This document shows, piece by piece, positions 42,350 to 53,869 of a DNA stretch of 64,000 nt. A program made the position numbers and the translations under genes. A model generated the notes under the pieces. The model saw only the letters and a list, made by a program, of their open reading frames with translations, did no database searches and was not told where the DNA came from. This DNA is from Dipteris shenzhenensis (Eukaryota > Polypodiophyta > Polypodiopsida > Gleicheniales). Where the stretch lies: assembly GCA_047967505.1 (NCBI GenBank), contig CM106538.1; one strand, given 5' to 3'. Numbering within the stretch: position 1 is the stretch's first letter; each line of letters opens with the position of its first letter.

Positions 42350-42720
42350 TTATACCATTAAATTAGGGTTTAGGGTTTTAATTTAAAAACAAGGAAATAT
42401 CCAAAACACAAGAAGCATGTTTTATGCTTTTAATACTCATGCATGATGCATGGTTTCAAGTAAGTGAACAAGGAAATATGCATGTCCAACTGTGTAAATT
42501 ATATTCCAGGTGTTCGATACTTTGCACAAGTGTCTGATACTTTGCATAGGTGTATGATACTTTGCACATGCCTTAATCTTACTAAAGTTAGGCTTGTGCT
42601 TGTGCAAAGCATCATGTCTATCAAAGATACATACATAGGTTAGAAACACACCCTTGCATAATTCATGGGAAGAAAGATGAGTACGAGGACCTATATACGA
42701 GTTAGAGACATGCTCCACTG
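42350..42720. other. Intergenic stretch, short telomere-like word
   Basis: TTAGGGTTTAGGGTTTTAA at about 42364-42382 contains two TTTAGGG-like units, too short to call an interstitial telomere. TTTGCACAAGTGTCTGATAC-like words repeat three times at 42510-42570 (spacing about 30). Confidence 0.5.

Positions 42721-42721
<1 letters not shown>

Positions 42722-42761
<40 letters not shown>
42722..42761. repeat. (TC)n microsatellite
   Basis: About 20 TC dinucleotides without interruption. Confidence 0.95.
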
Positions 42762-42763
<2 letters not shown>

Positions 42764-42779
42764 ATCCCCATGTGGAAGC

Positions 42780-43225
42780 AACATGTACAGTTGCAGAGTG
42801 TCAGAGTTCCAAATGGATGTTTTAAATCTTAATATATGCTAATATAATGAAACCTTAATATATTTGAAAATAAATATCCCTATTTAATACTAAACAAATC
42901 TAATTAAATCTTAATTTATATGGAAAATAAATATCCCTATTTAATACTAAATAAATTTATTTAAATCTTAATTTATGATTTTTTAAAAATTACAATATAT
43001 ACTTTGCATCTTAATATATCATACTATATTAAAATATTAATATATTTTAATTAGCTATAATAAATATTAAATTTAAATCCTAATTCAAATACTTTTAAAT
43101 AAATAGATATTAACTAAATATATTATTTGTCTTTAGATTTTAGGGTTAGGGTTTAGATCTTAAACACTTTAGTTATTTTAAAAGAAATTAAATTATATTT
43201 TTTATTTTCATTTCTAAATTAAATG
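42780..43225. other. AT-rich intergenic stretch
   Basis: AT-rich with repeated AAATAAATATCCCTATTTAA words at about 42868 and 42925. A TTAGGGTTAGGGTTTAG word lies at about 43141. No gene. Confidence 0.5.
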
Positions 43226-43229
43226 ATCT

Positions 43230-43481
43230 TTGTTTTCAATGCAGGATTTCACTCTTGAAGAGGGTTTAGATGTGGTATTGTATAGAAAAAATGAAGTGGT
43301 TGCCTTTGGGCAAATACAAAGTCTTGATTCCATAAGCTTGTGTCAGTTTCAACATTGTGGTGAGAAAAGGTGTGTGATAATAATCACTAAGGTGATTCAC
43401 CCCAAAGTGGATTTGAAGTATCTGCAAGGAGATTTTGAAACACTTGATGACTTACTAGAATGTCAAATTATTGACATATAA
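43230..43481 (+). pseudogene. N-terminal domain remnant of a transposase-like gene
   Basis: The plus-strand frame has LEEGLDVVLYRKNEVVAFGQ, then CVIIITKVIHPKVDLKY and FETLDDLLECQI. The shape (V.LY, V..G.I, a valine-rich strand, then TL.D.L.C.I) resembles a domain I know from plant transposon-associated proteins, possibly the DUF8039 type. That name is a guess. It lies upstream of the repeat ORF and core domain below, and may be the first exon of the same gene. Confidence 0.4.
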
Positions 43482-43797
43482 GCACAATGACTCCTTTGGG
43501 ATTGGGATGAGATCATCCCAAAGTCTCTTCTTCATGCTCATGATATTGCATTTTAAACCTTTCTTGAGGGAGAAAAGGTTGATATTTTGTCTTGGTTAGG
43601 AGTACTAGGAGTTGGCACATTTATGGGCTATGCTCACAATATACTTTGCATGATCAAGGTTATTAAGTTAACAAGCGAAGGAATTATTCAAAGTGTAATG
43701 GATGGTGAATCACAGTTACAGTTGTAGAATACTATCACTTGGGGGGTAGCGTTCATGAAATCCCATGTGTTTAAAAAGGTATCTTTCAATGTGATGG

Positions 43798-44433
43798 ATG
43801 ACACGTCTAATGTACTACCCAAATAATAGAAGACGACACTTAAAGGGCACCCAAACTGAAAGTAATGTGCTAATAGAAAGCAATGATGCTGGTCATGAAG
43901 TGATTACTGGAATAGAGGATATTGATGATATTTTTAGGATAAGCGATGCAGTAACAGGGGTCAATGATAAAGTTAGTGATACTAGTCATGAAGTGCTTAC
44001 TGGAATAGAGGATATTGATGCTGTTTGTGGGACAAGCGATGCAGTAACAAGAGTCAAGGATAATTTTAGTGATATTGGTCATGAAGCACTTACAAGAGTA
44101 GAGGTTATCGATGCCATTTATGGAATAAGCAAGGCAATAACTGGGATTGATGATAATAATGATATTGGCCATGAAGTTCTCACTAGGCTGGAAGACATAG
44201 ATGCAATTTGTGGGACACAGATTGGTTCAGACATTGTTTCAGACATTGGTCATCATGTTCACACTAAAATGGAGCCGCTTCAACAACGTACTTTTGGATT
44301 GAAACTATTGGCTTCAATGAACTCAATGTCTAAAAGATTGCCATTTTCAAGGTATTACAGATCAACAAATAGTTCTCAAGGCCATTCCACATTTGACTTC
44401 ACAAATGAAAATGCAGGAGAAATGCAGTCTTAA
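43798..44433 (+). pseudogene. Repeat-containing ORF of the transposase-like element
   Basis: A 211-codon frame carries five consecutive units of about 27-31 residues, each starting GHEV or a variant: GHEVITGIEDIDDIF, GHEVLTGIEDIDAVCG, GHEALTRVEVIDAIYG, GHEVLTRLEDIDAICG, GHHVHTKMEPLQ. Unit starts lie near 43892, 43985, 44075, 44165 and 44246. It sits between the N-terminal remnant and the catalytic-core remnant, in the same direction. No known repeat family comes to mind. The long open frame among broken neighbours may reflect the repeats rather than selection. Confidence 0.45.
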
Positions 44434-44867
44434 ATGGACAACGATGTCATGTCAAATAGGAAAAGAGATCTGCTAGGCTCAAAAAGAAAGCAAGTGTTAA
44501 GAGGCGACGAATCATGGCACCAATTCCAAAACCCAAGAGGCATGTAATGCTATCCAAACAGAATATACAAGAAACTATAATGAAAGTCTGCTACAAGAAA
44601 CTTTGCCTTAGAAGAGTTACAAAGGAAGATTATGAGGCTATACGTGTAGGTATTTAGAGCAAGACAAGGCCAAATAGACATAATCATCTTCTTCAAAAGT
44701 TTTCTTGCTTCCTTCAACAACCTAAAGACATCTTAAAGACAACGCTATGCAAACCTCGGTTGATGCCAATGGTTAATGAACTAGTCATATGTAACCGAGG
44801 ATACCAGGTGTTAGGTGGATTATCACATGGTACCTACTAGGGCTTATGGGCAGAGGTCAAAGATAAG

Positions 44868-46960
44868 GTGATTCATAGAGTTCATGGAAATGTGTGCAAG
44901 TTAGTAGGACAAAGAAGCACCTTGAATACAGCCGTAACTTTAAAGCAAATCCTTGGAGACAATGCATTGCCACAACCTCATCTTCCACAAACAATGCCAG
45001 ATGGAAGTGTCATGTGCCGACATCATCCTCCTTTAGGAATGACAAAGAAGGTGGTGCTAGAGTCCATTAACAAAACATTACAAGATAGAGAAGAGAGCAA
45101 AATTTCTAGAGCTACTTTTTACAAAATTTGGCGTGGGCAATTTTGCAATGTGAAGACTCCATCAAAGCAAAGAATGTTAAAATGCAAGACATGTGATGAA
45201 TTGAAAAATGCCGTTGGGCACATTAAATGCGAGAAATGTCAAGAAAAATATATAAGATGGAGAGAAATCCATTCACGTCATGTGCAAGATGCTAGAATGG
45301 TGTATCCTTCTTGGAGGAAGGAAGCTATTTCAGATATCAAGAAGTCTATGTGCATCACCATTGATGGCATGGATCAAAATACAACAACTTTGCCTACATT
45401 CAGACACACCCCACCTCCATTGGAGGGTAAACGTGGACTTAAAACACACTTGTGTGGAGTATTAGTACATGGATTCTGACTCTTTTGTGATCTATGGATT
45501 GATTGCTTGCATGAACATGATAGTACCCAAGTAGCAACATCCATCATGAAAGCAATGCGAAAGGTCAAGGATGCACATGGACGTTTACCTCGCATCTTGC
45601 ATATGTAGGCTGATAATTGCTAGAGAGAAAATAAGAATAGATACATTTTTTCTTTGTGCTCTATGCTAGTTGGTTTGGAAATATTTGAACAAGTGGAAGT
45701 CGATTTTCTTCTTGTCAGCCATACACACGAAGACATAGATCAAATATTTAGCGTTATCTCTGGCGGGTTGAAGTCCAGGGATGTTTTGACAATGGATGAC
45801 ATGAAACATAGAATTGGGAAAAAAATCGGAGGTTCTCAAAAGGAAGAGCCAGAAGTGGCTATCTTGGAGAGGATGGTAGAGTGGAGAGCATTCATAGAGC
45901 CTCATTTAAAACGAGGAGATGATGCACTATGTGGACACACAAATCCACACTACTTCTGGTTTAGCATGCATGACAACACTCCAATGATGCAGTGGAAGTA
46001 CTACTCAGTGGACACAAATCATTTATGGAGTGTGCCATATGCATTACTAGAACGAATAATCCCCTTGGAGGAGATTCCATTAGTTCTCACAAAAAACAAA
46101 GCATTGGACATGGATGAAATGAAAGGCTTGCAAGCATTCATTTCTCATGTTAGGAGTATGATGCAAAAATATCCAGAGCAGTCTAAGAAAAATATGGAGA
46201 TAATCACGGCAAACGAATCTCTTCTTAAATATCTAAAAGAGCAAGAAAATTTACCGAGCATAGAATACTCAGATCTATTTTGGCCGCAACAAATTGAATC
46301 AAGAGAAGATTTTGCATTTGCTAGAGAGTCCACTACAGCTGAAGATATGGAAGACGCTAAGCAATGCCTTTTGCATCTTAAATTTTGTGGTAGGAAGGGT
46401 GATAAGCCATTGCCAGAGTTTGTACCATTCAATGAAATCCAAGAGGGACTTTTTGTTGCCATTTGTGCAATAGATCCAAATTCGAATCAGAGTTGGATGA
46501 CCAAGGGGGACCAATTTGGGTTGCAAAGGTTGCTCAGATAGCAAGGGATGAAATGGGAATCCCTAGCACATTCATAGCATTATGGTATGAACCCAAACCA
46601 TTAAAAAATCTCCTAAAGAGGTATACCATGAAACAGCTTTATGAGGGTTGTTTGGAAAAGAAACAGGAATAGGTTCCAAATAAAGAGAGCTTGGCTGAAG
46701 TGGAGGTGAGTAGCATCATCCATTGTTGGAAATCAAGGACTCGAAATCTTAAAAAGAAGCATGGGTATGATGTGGAAAAAAGTATCACGATCCCTGACAG
46801 CAACCTCGCACATATCAAACATTGTTTGGGTAGACTTGATCCGACTAAAGATGCAGTAACAAAGTCTAATGACTCAGAAAGAGATTCCGAAGCAAAGAGC
46901 AAATATGTCCCTATGTGGCGGTCCTCTCTCGGTGATCTTATACATCATTTTCCAACATAG
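44868..46960 (+). pseudogene. Transposase-like core gene (DUF7869-like), broken
   Basis: One frame runs 44868-46541 (558 codons) with only three stops: TGA 45477-45479, TAG 45606-45608, TAG 45621-45623. Domains in order: a CX2C pair region (CKTCDELK, CEKCQEKY), MCITIDGMDQNTTTLP with a candidate catalytic Asp, ADNC and REN KNRYIF with a second Asp, then VSHTHEDIDQIFSVIS. This D, DN..xNKN, GHTHEDID pattern is what I know from DUF7869-like proteins with an RNase H fold. A frameshift near 46490 leads into WVAKVAQIARD and ALWYEPKPL, with a further stop at 46670-46672 and the end at 46958-46960. A sister copy lies at 50380-51590 on the minus strand. Confidence 0.65.
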
Positions 46961-48440
46961 TGTATCTTTACACCACCTCTATGTTGATATGAACACTCTT
47001 GAATTCTATCTATTAATATTCAGTTTAAATTAAGAAATTAATTATTAATTAATCAAAAAACTAGTTAGTATTAATTAATAATTAATAAAATAATAAAAAT
47101 TAGTAGAAATTAATAATTAAAGAATTAATTATGAATCTAAAAAATAACTAAAATTTAGCTAGTAATAGAAGGCTCAAGCATTAGGTGGACATGTAGGGAT
47201 CAAGCCCTATGTGGCCACATATTAAGGGGTGTGTCACATGTGGCCCCCTCACATTCACTTTCTCACTCACTATACGCAAGCACCTTTGCTTCCACATATC
47301 ATAATTTGTAGAGATAGATATATATAGTGTTCTAAAAAAAACATTTTTTGAGTCTAATAGGTCAATATCAAGTGGAGGTGATTGGGTTGGGAAAAAAAGT
47401 CCAAAACAAGAGAAAATGTCCAAAAATTATGAATATTGTGTTGTTCTCTTTCTCCTCCCAACACTTTTGGCTACAATTGAAAAAGGGAGTGTGTTATTCC
47501 ATGAAGAACAAGTAAAATGGCTACACATTTACCAAGAATAAGAGCTACACCAACAATAAGGAAAAGGACAAACAAAAGACTAAGACTTGGATTGTCAAAG
47601 ATCATAAACAAAAGATCCAGTGGCTTCTCAAGAAGAATCCAACTTTATTTCAAATCAATATTGGTCTTTTTAAGCCTAGTGTGTGTGGTCAATAAGGGTT
47701 CTCTACCTTGAATGTCCCCCTTAAATGATTGTTAATCTTATGTGTGAGATTCACCTTGTCAGACCTCTGGGAACTTCCCATGCCATAGTCATTATTCAGT
47801 CTCCCAATTGTAAACCAAAAGACCAAATATCATGTTGGGGTGAGGATTCCCAAATGAGTCTACTGCTGATGCAGCTAGAGTGGGTGCCAGGTTGGGATCA
47901 TGAGTGTTGTCACTAGAGCTAGGCAAGCCATGAAGTTTCCCATGGGGCTACTGCTAGGGTTGAGGTCATCAATTTGTGGGGGGGTATGTTAGGACAAATT
48001 CATTAATGGGTTTATACCAAGGGGTACACGATCAATGTGTGCTTTTGCCTAAGTTAGGTGTGGCTAATGATGTGTCAGTCAGTAGGTTGTGATTGAGTGA
48101 ATCTAGGAGTGTGGTGTGATCGAGAAATCAATGGAGAAATTAGTGGAGCTTGGCTCTCATGTATGTATCAAGTGCCTATATATTGGACTTCTCTCATGAA
48201 TAAAGGACAAGCATTGTTTTGGTTGTTCCACTCCCATCTTGCTGCTTAGCCATGTTCCAACAGAGTTTGTACCCTCCACTTTTGGGAATGCTATTCTAAG
48301 AATCCCTATTGATAGAGCATCCCCCTTTGAAGGTGTAGGGGTTATTTCTACCATGGATTTTCATCACCTTGGTAGGAAGGAGTCTACCCAAGAGAGGTTT
48401 GTTTCAGCTAGCAAGTCAGCTAAGGTGTTCCATTAAACTT
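46961..48440. other. Intergenic stretch, AT-rich then unassigned
   Basis: 46985-47165 is AT-rich with TTAATTAATAATTAATAAAA words. From 47170 to 48440 there are only short frames. A plus frame at 47517-47711 is Arg/Lys-rich (IRKRTNKRLRLGLSKI) with no recognised family. The end of this stretch runs into the LINE remnant and may be its leader or first ORF. Confidence 0.4.
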
Positions 48441-48446
48441 CCTTGC

Positions 48447-49690
48447 ACTGATGAGGACTATTAGTTGGAACATACAAGGCCTTGGTGGTGTGCCACATCA
48501 CCACCATAGGCAGTTGATTTGTAATTATCTCCATCTAGATGTTACTGGGGTCCCCACTGATATTATTTTTGTTTAGGACCACAAAGTGGATGCCAGAGAT
48601 TAGTCAGGCAAAATTCTTTTAGGACACACCTTTTGGTCACCTCCCTTCGGCACTAGGGGAGGTACATGCATTTCAATTTTGTAGTCTTTTTCCCCCTTGG
48701 TTAATAGACACAGGGTGATCATTCATTCCAGATCTTAGTAAATTATTCTCATGATTGGGGACATAAAGTTGGATTTCTCAACCTTTATACCCCAACAATA
48801 AAGGGGACTGTGTCCTTATGTAAAAGGAGTTTCTCTCTTCGGCCCCCATTGCAGCTTCTTGGATTATTGGAGGTGACTTCAACATGGTTGAGCTGCCTTC
48901 ATATAAGAAAAAGGGTAGACACAGAGGCATTCACTCCTTGAAGAGAGTAGCTTGAAATTCTTTCTTGTTTCATTTTAGTGGCAAAGATGCTTGGTTTAAC
49001 ACTTATTTCATTAATTTTGGACTCCAAAGTTTACATTTGGACTTATCCTAAAAATCCTTCTCAAATGGAAAGTTTACTTTATGAGGTGGTGTGCCATATC
49101 ACCACCATAGGCAGTTGATTTGTAATCAGCTCCATCCAGGTGTTATTGGGGTCCCCACTAGTATTCTTTTTGTTTAGGACCACAAATTGGATGCCAGAGA
49201 TTGTGCCAAGTCAGACAAAATTCGTTTAAGACACACCTTTTGGTCACCTACCTTGGGCACTAAGGGAGGTACATGCATTTCAATTTTGTAGTCTTTTTCC
49301 CCCTTGGTTGATAGACACAGGGTGATCATTCATTCTAGATCTTAGTAAATTATTCTCATGATTGGGGAACATAAAGTTGGATTTCTCAACCTTTACACCC
49401 CAACAATAAAGGGGACTATGTCCTTATGTAAAAGGAGTTTCTCTCTTTGGCCCCCATTGTAGCTTCTTGGATTATTGGAGGTGACTTCAACATGGTTGAG
49501 CTGCCTTCAGATAAGAAAAGGGGTAGACGGCCAGGCATTCACTCCTTGAAGAGAGTAGCCTGAAATTCTTTCTTGTTTCATTTTAGTGGCACAGATGCTT
49601 GGTTTAACACTTATTCCATTAATTTTGGACTCCAGAGTCTACATTTGGACTAATCCTAAAAATCCTTCTCAAATGGAAAGTTTACTTTAT
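48447..49690 (+). pseudogene. LINE (L1-type) endonuclease fragment, tandemly duplicated
   Basis: The reading begins MRTISWNIQGLGG near 48450, the standard start of the L1-type apurinic endonuclease. It goes on to SWIIGGDFNMVELPSYKKKG, where GGDFN (48869-48883) is the catalytic metal-site motif. A second copy of about 600 bases starts at 49085 and repeats everything, with GGDFN at 49477-49491, then DAWFNTY and FGLQS. Both copies contain stops and frameshifts. The reverse transcriptase that should follow is absent here. Endonuclease nicks the target DNA in LINE retrotransposition. Confidence 0.75.
48484..49682. repeat. Direct tandem duplication of about 600 bp
   Basis: 48484-49080 and 49085-49682 align nearly base for base, starting GGTGGTGTGCCACATCACCA and GGTGGTGTGCCATATCACCA. 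They differ by small indels and roughly five percent substitutions by eye. Confidence 0.9.
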
Positions 49691-50370
49691 GAAAATATCA
49701 TTCGAGAATCAAAGTTTACTTTCTGGCACTAACATTTCACATAATAAATTTCACAATATATCTCTACAATGTTGCACTAATAATGCAAAAACTACTATTA
49801 AATCCTAATTTTGTATTTCTTATCTTTAAGAATCCTATTCATGTTTAAAAAATTCCTTGAGTTATTATTTTAAATCCATGAAATATCACTTAATACAAAA
49901 TAAAGAATTATTAAATTAATCTAATCCGTGCAACTGCACATAAAATTAAATGCCAAAAACTAGGAGAAAACTATAACACTCTTGAAGATTCAAGAAATTA
50001 AAAGGTTATATAGACAAGAGACATGGAAGACTCTTTTGTACTCTAAAAAATAGCAATAGTTACACTTGCAATTTTACATTGTCATAAGTTTACAAGAAAT
50101 ATTGCTCTAGAATAGTCTTTGTACAAAGGAGTCTGTCACGGCCTTTTCAATAATTTAATTCTATCTTTACAATGAGTTAAGTACAAATGGGCAATCCTAA
50201 CATTTGCTTGTTTGAATGTCTCATTCGTCATCACTTGTCATTTGGGTGCCATCTTCATTCACTCTCATCTGACCACAGCCACCTTCAATCTTTATTGATG
50301 CTTAAATGGTGTTATCATGGGCATTCTTCATTTGCGCTATCTCCTTCTACTTCCTCCTTATCAAGCATCT
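49690..50370. other. AT-rich intergenic stretch
   Basis: AT-rich, no frames of interest except the plus frame from 50187, which overlaps the antisense of the following remnant and is not supported. No repeats seen. Confidence 0.4.
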
Positions 50371-50379
50371 TTAAGAACT

Positions 50380-51590
50380 CTATAATGTGTGAAATGATTG
50401 GTTGCGATATTTATTTTTTCTTCTACATGTGCTTCTTTGTTTTCTTCGTCCTTGAATTCCAAGATATATGACTGTCTCTGTGGAAATCTTTGAAACTGCT
50501 TCATGGTTTGGGACCCATTCCTTTTTCAAACAACTAGTATATAATGTATTGTTATCTTGGTTCTCCTTCCTACCCCATGGCTCATACCATACCGCTGTAA
50601 ATGTTGTAGCTCTCCCTTGGTCATCCATGCTCACATCCACCACTTTTGCAACCCAAAACTTCATGTTGTCATGTTCATCATCCGATGGTCAAACTGCAGG
50701 AAAAAAATGGACTTCTATGTCTATTTGTGGCATAAACTCTCTCTTCTTTGGTCCACAATATGGATGTGGCAGCAGCGATTAAAACTCATTTTCCAAGAGA
50801 CCACAAGATGGGTGCAAGTCATTACCAACATTTGGCCAAAATAAAGGCCGTTCTCTCTTAACATCATCTTCTCACATTTTCTCAAGGTCCTTTATCAATT
50901 GGTAGGTCTTCCTAATTACAACAGCGGTGTGTTCCTTCCAAGAGGACTTCCAATTAAGAAATCTCTTCAGCATTTCCTCCTTGTATGTAATAAAAGATTT
51001 TAAGACTTCTATTTCACCTTTGGATTTCTCACTGAATTCTTTTATAGGAGCCCATGTTGGATGAATTTCTTTACTCATCGGAATTGAAGTTAAGAGACTA
51101 TAAGGTTCTTCAAGCTCCCATGTTGTATCAAGAGAATAGTGTTGCTACTGCACTCGTTTTTCATCCTTTAAGAAAAAGCGAAAGTAGTGTGGAGCGCTAT
51201 GACCTATCAGGGCATCACCACCTTTTTGTATGGAAGGTAGAATAAATCTCTTCCAATCATACATCCTTTTAACCATGGAGCATAGTATACCTTCTTTGCG
51301 GCCACCAACTTGCCTCCCATATTTTCTTATCAAGTCATCCATCATCTCCATCTCCTTGTGTCTTAGCTCTCTTGAGAGTGCGCTAAATACATGATCGATA
51401 TCCTCATGTGTGTGTCCAACCAACAAAAACCCAACTTCAGTCTCATTGAAGATTCAATGAGCGATTAGCATTGATCAAAATGCACAGAAGAGTATATTCT
51501 TATTCTCTTGTCCACAATTGTTTGCCTGTATTCTCAAATTTATTGGTAGGCAACCTTTTTCTGCATGTACACGAATTTTTGTAGATCGTG
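50380..51590 (-). pseudogene. Second transposase-like (DUF7869-like) gene, broken
   Basis: In minus-strand order: LRIQANNCGQENKNILF near 51525, where ANN replaces the ADN of the sister copy; LVGHTHEDIDHVFSALSREL (51426 leftward); WKRFILPSIQKGGDALIGHS; EIHPTWAPIKEF (51078-50872); then FWVAKVVDVSMDDQGRATTF and AVWYEPWGRKE (50664-50380). Block order and wording match the copy at 44.9-47.0 kb, for example FWVAKV and WVAKV, AVWYEP and ALWYEP, SCLKKEWVPNHE and GCLEKKQE. Similarity is moderate, so the two are diverged family members rather than a recent duplication. Several frameshifts make it dead. Confidence 0.65.
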
Positions 51591-51599
51591 GTGACCTAT

Positions 51600-52880
51600 G
51601 CTTTTGGGTTAATGAAATATAAATGCATCCCATGACTGAAGACTTGCTTAAGTGCACACATGAGATCTTCCAAAAGTGAATATCAATAATAGAAATGTCC
51701 AAGTTTTCACTTTTTGTAGACTATACAACAATATATAGCTGCTTTAATGTTTTTTACTATAATGAATGTGAAGGTGAGCCATAGCCAATAGTATTGTTGG
51801 GCATGTAACCTGGGAATATTCATGTAGACTTTTTCATCAGGAAAAGCCATATAGTCAATGCTAAATATGTTAAGTCATTGTCTATCCCAAACATAGAGCT
51901 TTGGATCTTTGCTCACTTCACGTGTGCACAGGCATAAGTGTTTAAAAGCAACATAAGTCTTGGTACTGTGAAGTTTCGCATAGAGCATTCCTTGGAAAGA
52001 GGAGGGGGAAAGGGGGGGTTGGGGGGGGGAGAGTTGTGTGCCATTGTTGGGTTTGCAATGTTCAAGGATGAGACTTGATCGGCACCCTAGTTGATGGGTA
52101 ATATCCTAAATAGCCTCTTTTATGGACATTTGACAGGCACCACTAAAGGATATTGAAAATTTGGGAAAATTTTTAATTGCCTTTTTGACAGGTGACAACC
52201 TTAAGGTGTGAGCGAAGTTAAACCTCAAATTTTGTTTTGTTTTGTGAATTTAAACCTCACGTGAGGAGTGCGTAGGTGGACACTAATTTGGTAGATATAT
52301 CCTCAAAGATGGCTCCCATGGACCGGTTGAAGCCACACATCCAAAGACCTTGAGTCTGTTTAGAGGCTCCATGCACCCAGTTGCTCCCCCGCCTTGAATT
52401 TTGTGGAACTAGTCCACTAGATAGCCCATTCACTTTGTCTTGCCGCTTTGTGATCGGTTGCCTCCTATGGGAAATTTGTTCTGTTCTACAACACTAGTAG
52501 TCCTAGTTCTGTAGCAGAGTCGGTGAGATTCCTCTAGTGACATATGGAGCCTCAAGGAATTTCCAACTCACTCAGTGATTATTAGACGCCGAATAATGTA
52601 GAGTTGGGGACCCATGCACATTTGATGCATGGGGATTGGCTCCTTGAGGCCGTTCCCACGTTTGGCAAAGATGGCAAAAATGCTTGAATTTGCCAGTGCT
52701 TGTTCCATTCCCCTTAGAAATGCATTGCTAGATTTGAGCAAATATGCTCCTTGCTGGAGAAGTAGCAAATGCCTCGCCAGTCGGCTTTGGGCTCTTGTCG
52801 TGTCGAGCTAGTACGCTAACCACTCGTAGCTAGAGAAGAGACTCTTGACTGCATAGGAGTACGTCGGCCACTCAAGGATT
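51600..52880. other. Intergenic stretch with a G-rich run
   Basis: 52001-52031 is G-rich with runs of seven and nine G. The remainder has no long frame. The part from 52280 to 52880 lies directly upstream of a copia remnant and may be its degraded LTR and gag, but I could not find gag motifs. Confidence 0.4.
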
Positions 52881-53530
52881 ACCAATGAAAAGAAAAGGCA
52901 AAGGGACATCTCTAGCAGTAATTTTGTTGCCCCCACTGAAACTCGTGCTTCAAATGCACATGGTGAAGCTCATCTTGCCCAAGGTGATAGAGATTTTGTG
53001 TTTGCTGCATTTAATGAGAAGATGGATGCCAGGGGGGATTTGAATGCTGAAAATCAATCAGGGGATGCTTCCCTTGTTGCAAGTCATACATGGTATATCG
53101 ACAAGTGGTGCTACTAAGCACATGACTACTCGCCAGGAGTGGTTTGAGAGCATCACACCTGTTCATGGCAGACAGGTTACATGTGCCAATGATGCTTCTC
53201 AAGACATCATCGGAGTTGGACACATTCCCGTTCAGCTTGATAATGGGAAAGTTAAGTATATTCGAGATGTTTGGTATTTTCTAGATTTGAGGCAAAATCT
53301 GATTTCAGTTTCAAACATTGCCCATGATCAACATATGTTGGTCGAATTTCAGGATAACCAATGCATGATCAAGGATCCAAAGAAAGGGTATGAGGTTGTA
53401 GCAACATGCACATATGACAGAGGCTTATACAAGCTTGATGCTCAGCTTTATGATCAAAAGGTATTGGCTGTAGCAAACACTTCCTAGGCTGATTTATGGC
53501 ATGTCAGGTTTGGAAATCTCGATTTAGTGT
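52880..53530 (+). pseudogene. Ty1/copia protease to pre-integrase fragment
   Basis: TWYID reads at about 53090 in one frame and SGATKHMTTRQEWFESI in the next, so the protease active site is split by a frameshift. It then continues as VQLDNGKVKYIRDVWYFLDL, RQNLISVSNIAHDQHMLVEF and YDRGLYKLDAQL, the usual block after copia protease, to a stop at 53487. ADLWHVRFGNLDL (pre-integrase motif) follows. Nothing further of the element is present; it ends just upstream of the host gene's promoter. Confidence 0.8.
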
Positions 53531-53689
53531 TTTGTAAGGTTTAGGTGTGATGTTTCTATCTTTTTTAGCAGGCTAGAGAATAGCCTTCAAACGTCAAAGG
53601 TTGGTAATTGGGTTGGCCAAATCTAACGAAATATCCATTATTATTATTATTTATGAAATATCTAAAGCCTATGCAGCAGAACGTGGGAT

Positions 53690-53850
53690 GGGACGTGCAC
53701 GTGGCGAGATGTGATTGGGCAGACGAGAAGGGGTAAGCGGGGCGGTGGGACAGGTGGCGGGAGGAGATTGGAGGAGGAGTTGGGGGACAAAAATACAAGG
53801 GAGAGGTTTGTTGGGAGCGGGAGTACGTAGCGGGAGGTGATTGGTTGGGG
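53690..53850 (+). promoter_or_regulatory. Probable promoter of the host gene: G-box and CCAAT motifs
   Basis: A G-box CACGTG followed by GC lies at 53698-53703. ATTGG (inverted CCAAT) occurs at 53714-53718, 53767-53771 and 53840-53844. The stretch is more GC-rich than its surroundings and is followed by a C/T-rich leader (53880-53945). No clear TATA box was seen. The role is inferred from position and motif clustering. Confidence 0.5.
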
Positions 53851-53869
53851 GCCGGGTTTGGTTGAGATT

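Noticed and set aside
42437-42784. 115-codon minus ORF beginning with an Arg/Glu run
   Set aside because: The start is translated (GA)n microsatellite and the remainder has no recognisable domain.
42364-43160. TTTAGGG-like words near 42364 and 43141, and CCCTAAA words near 21930
   Set aside because: Only two or three units each; too short to support interstitial telomere sequence.
52000-52031. G-rich run as a possible quadruplex regulatory site
   Set aside because: Only two long G runs on one strand and no gene nearby in a sensible position; noted as composition only.
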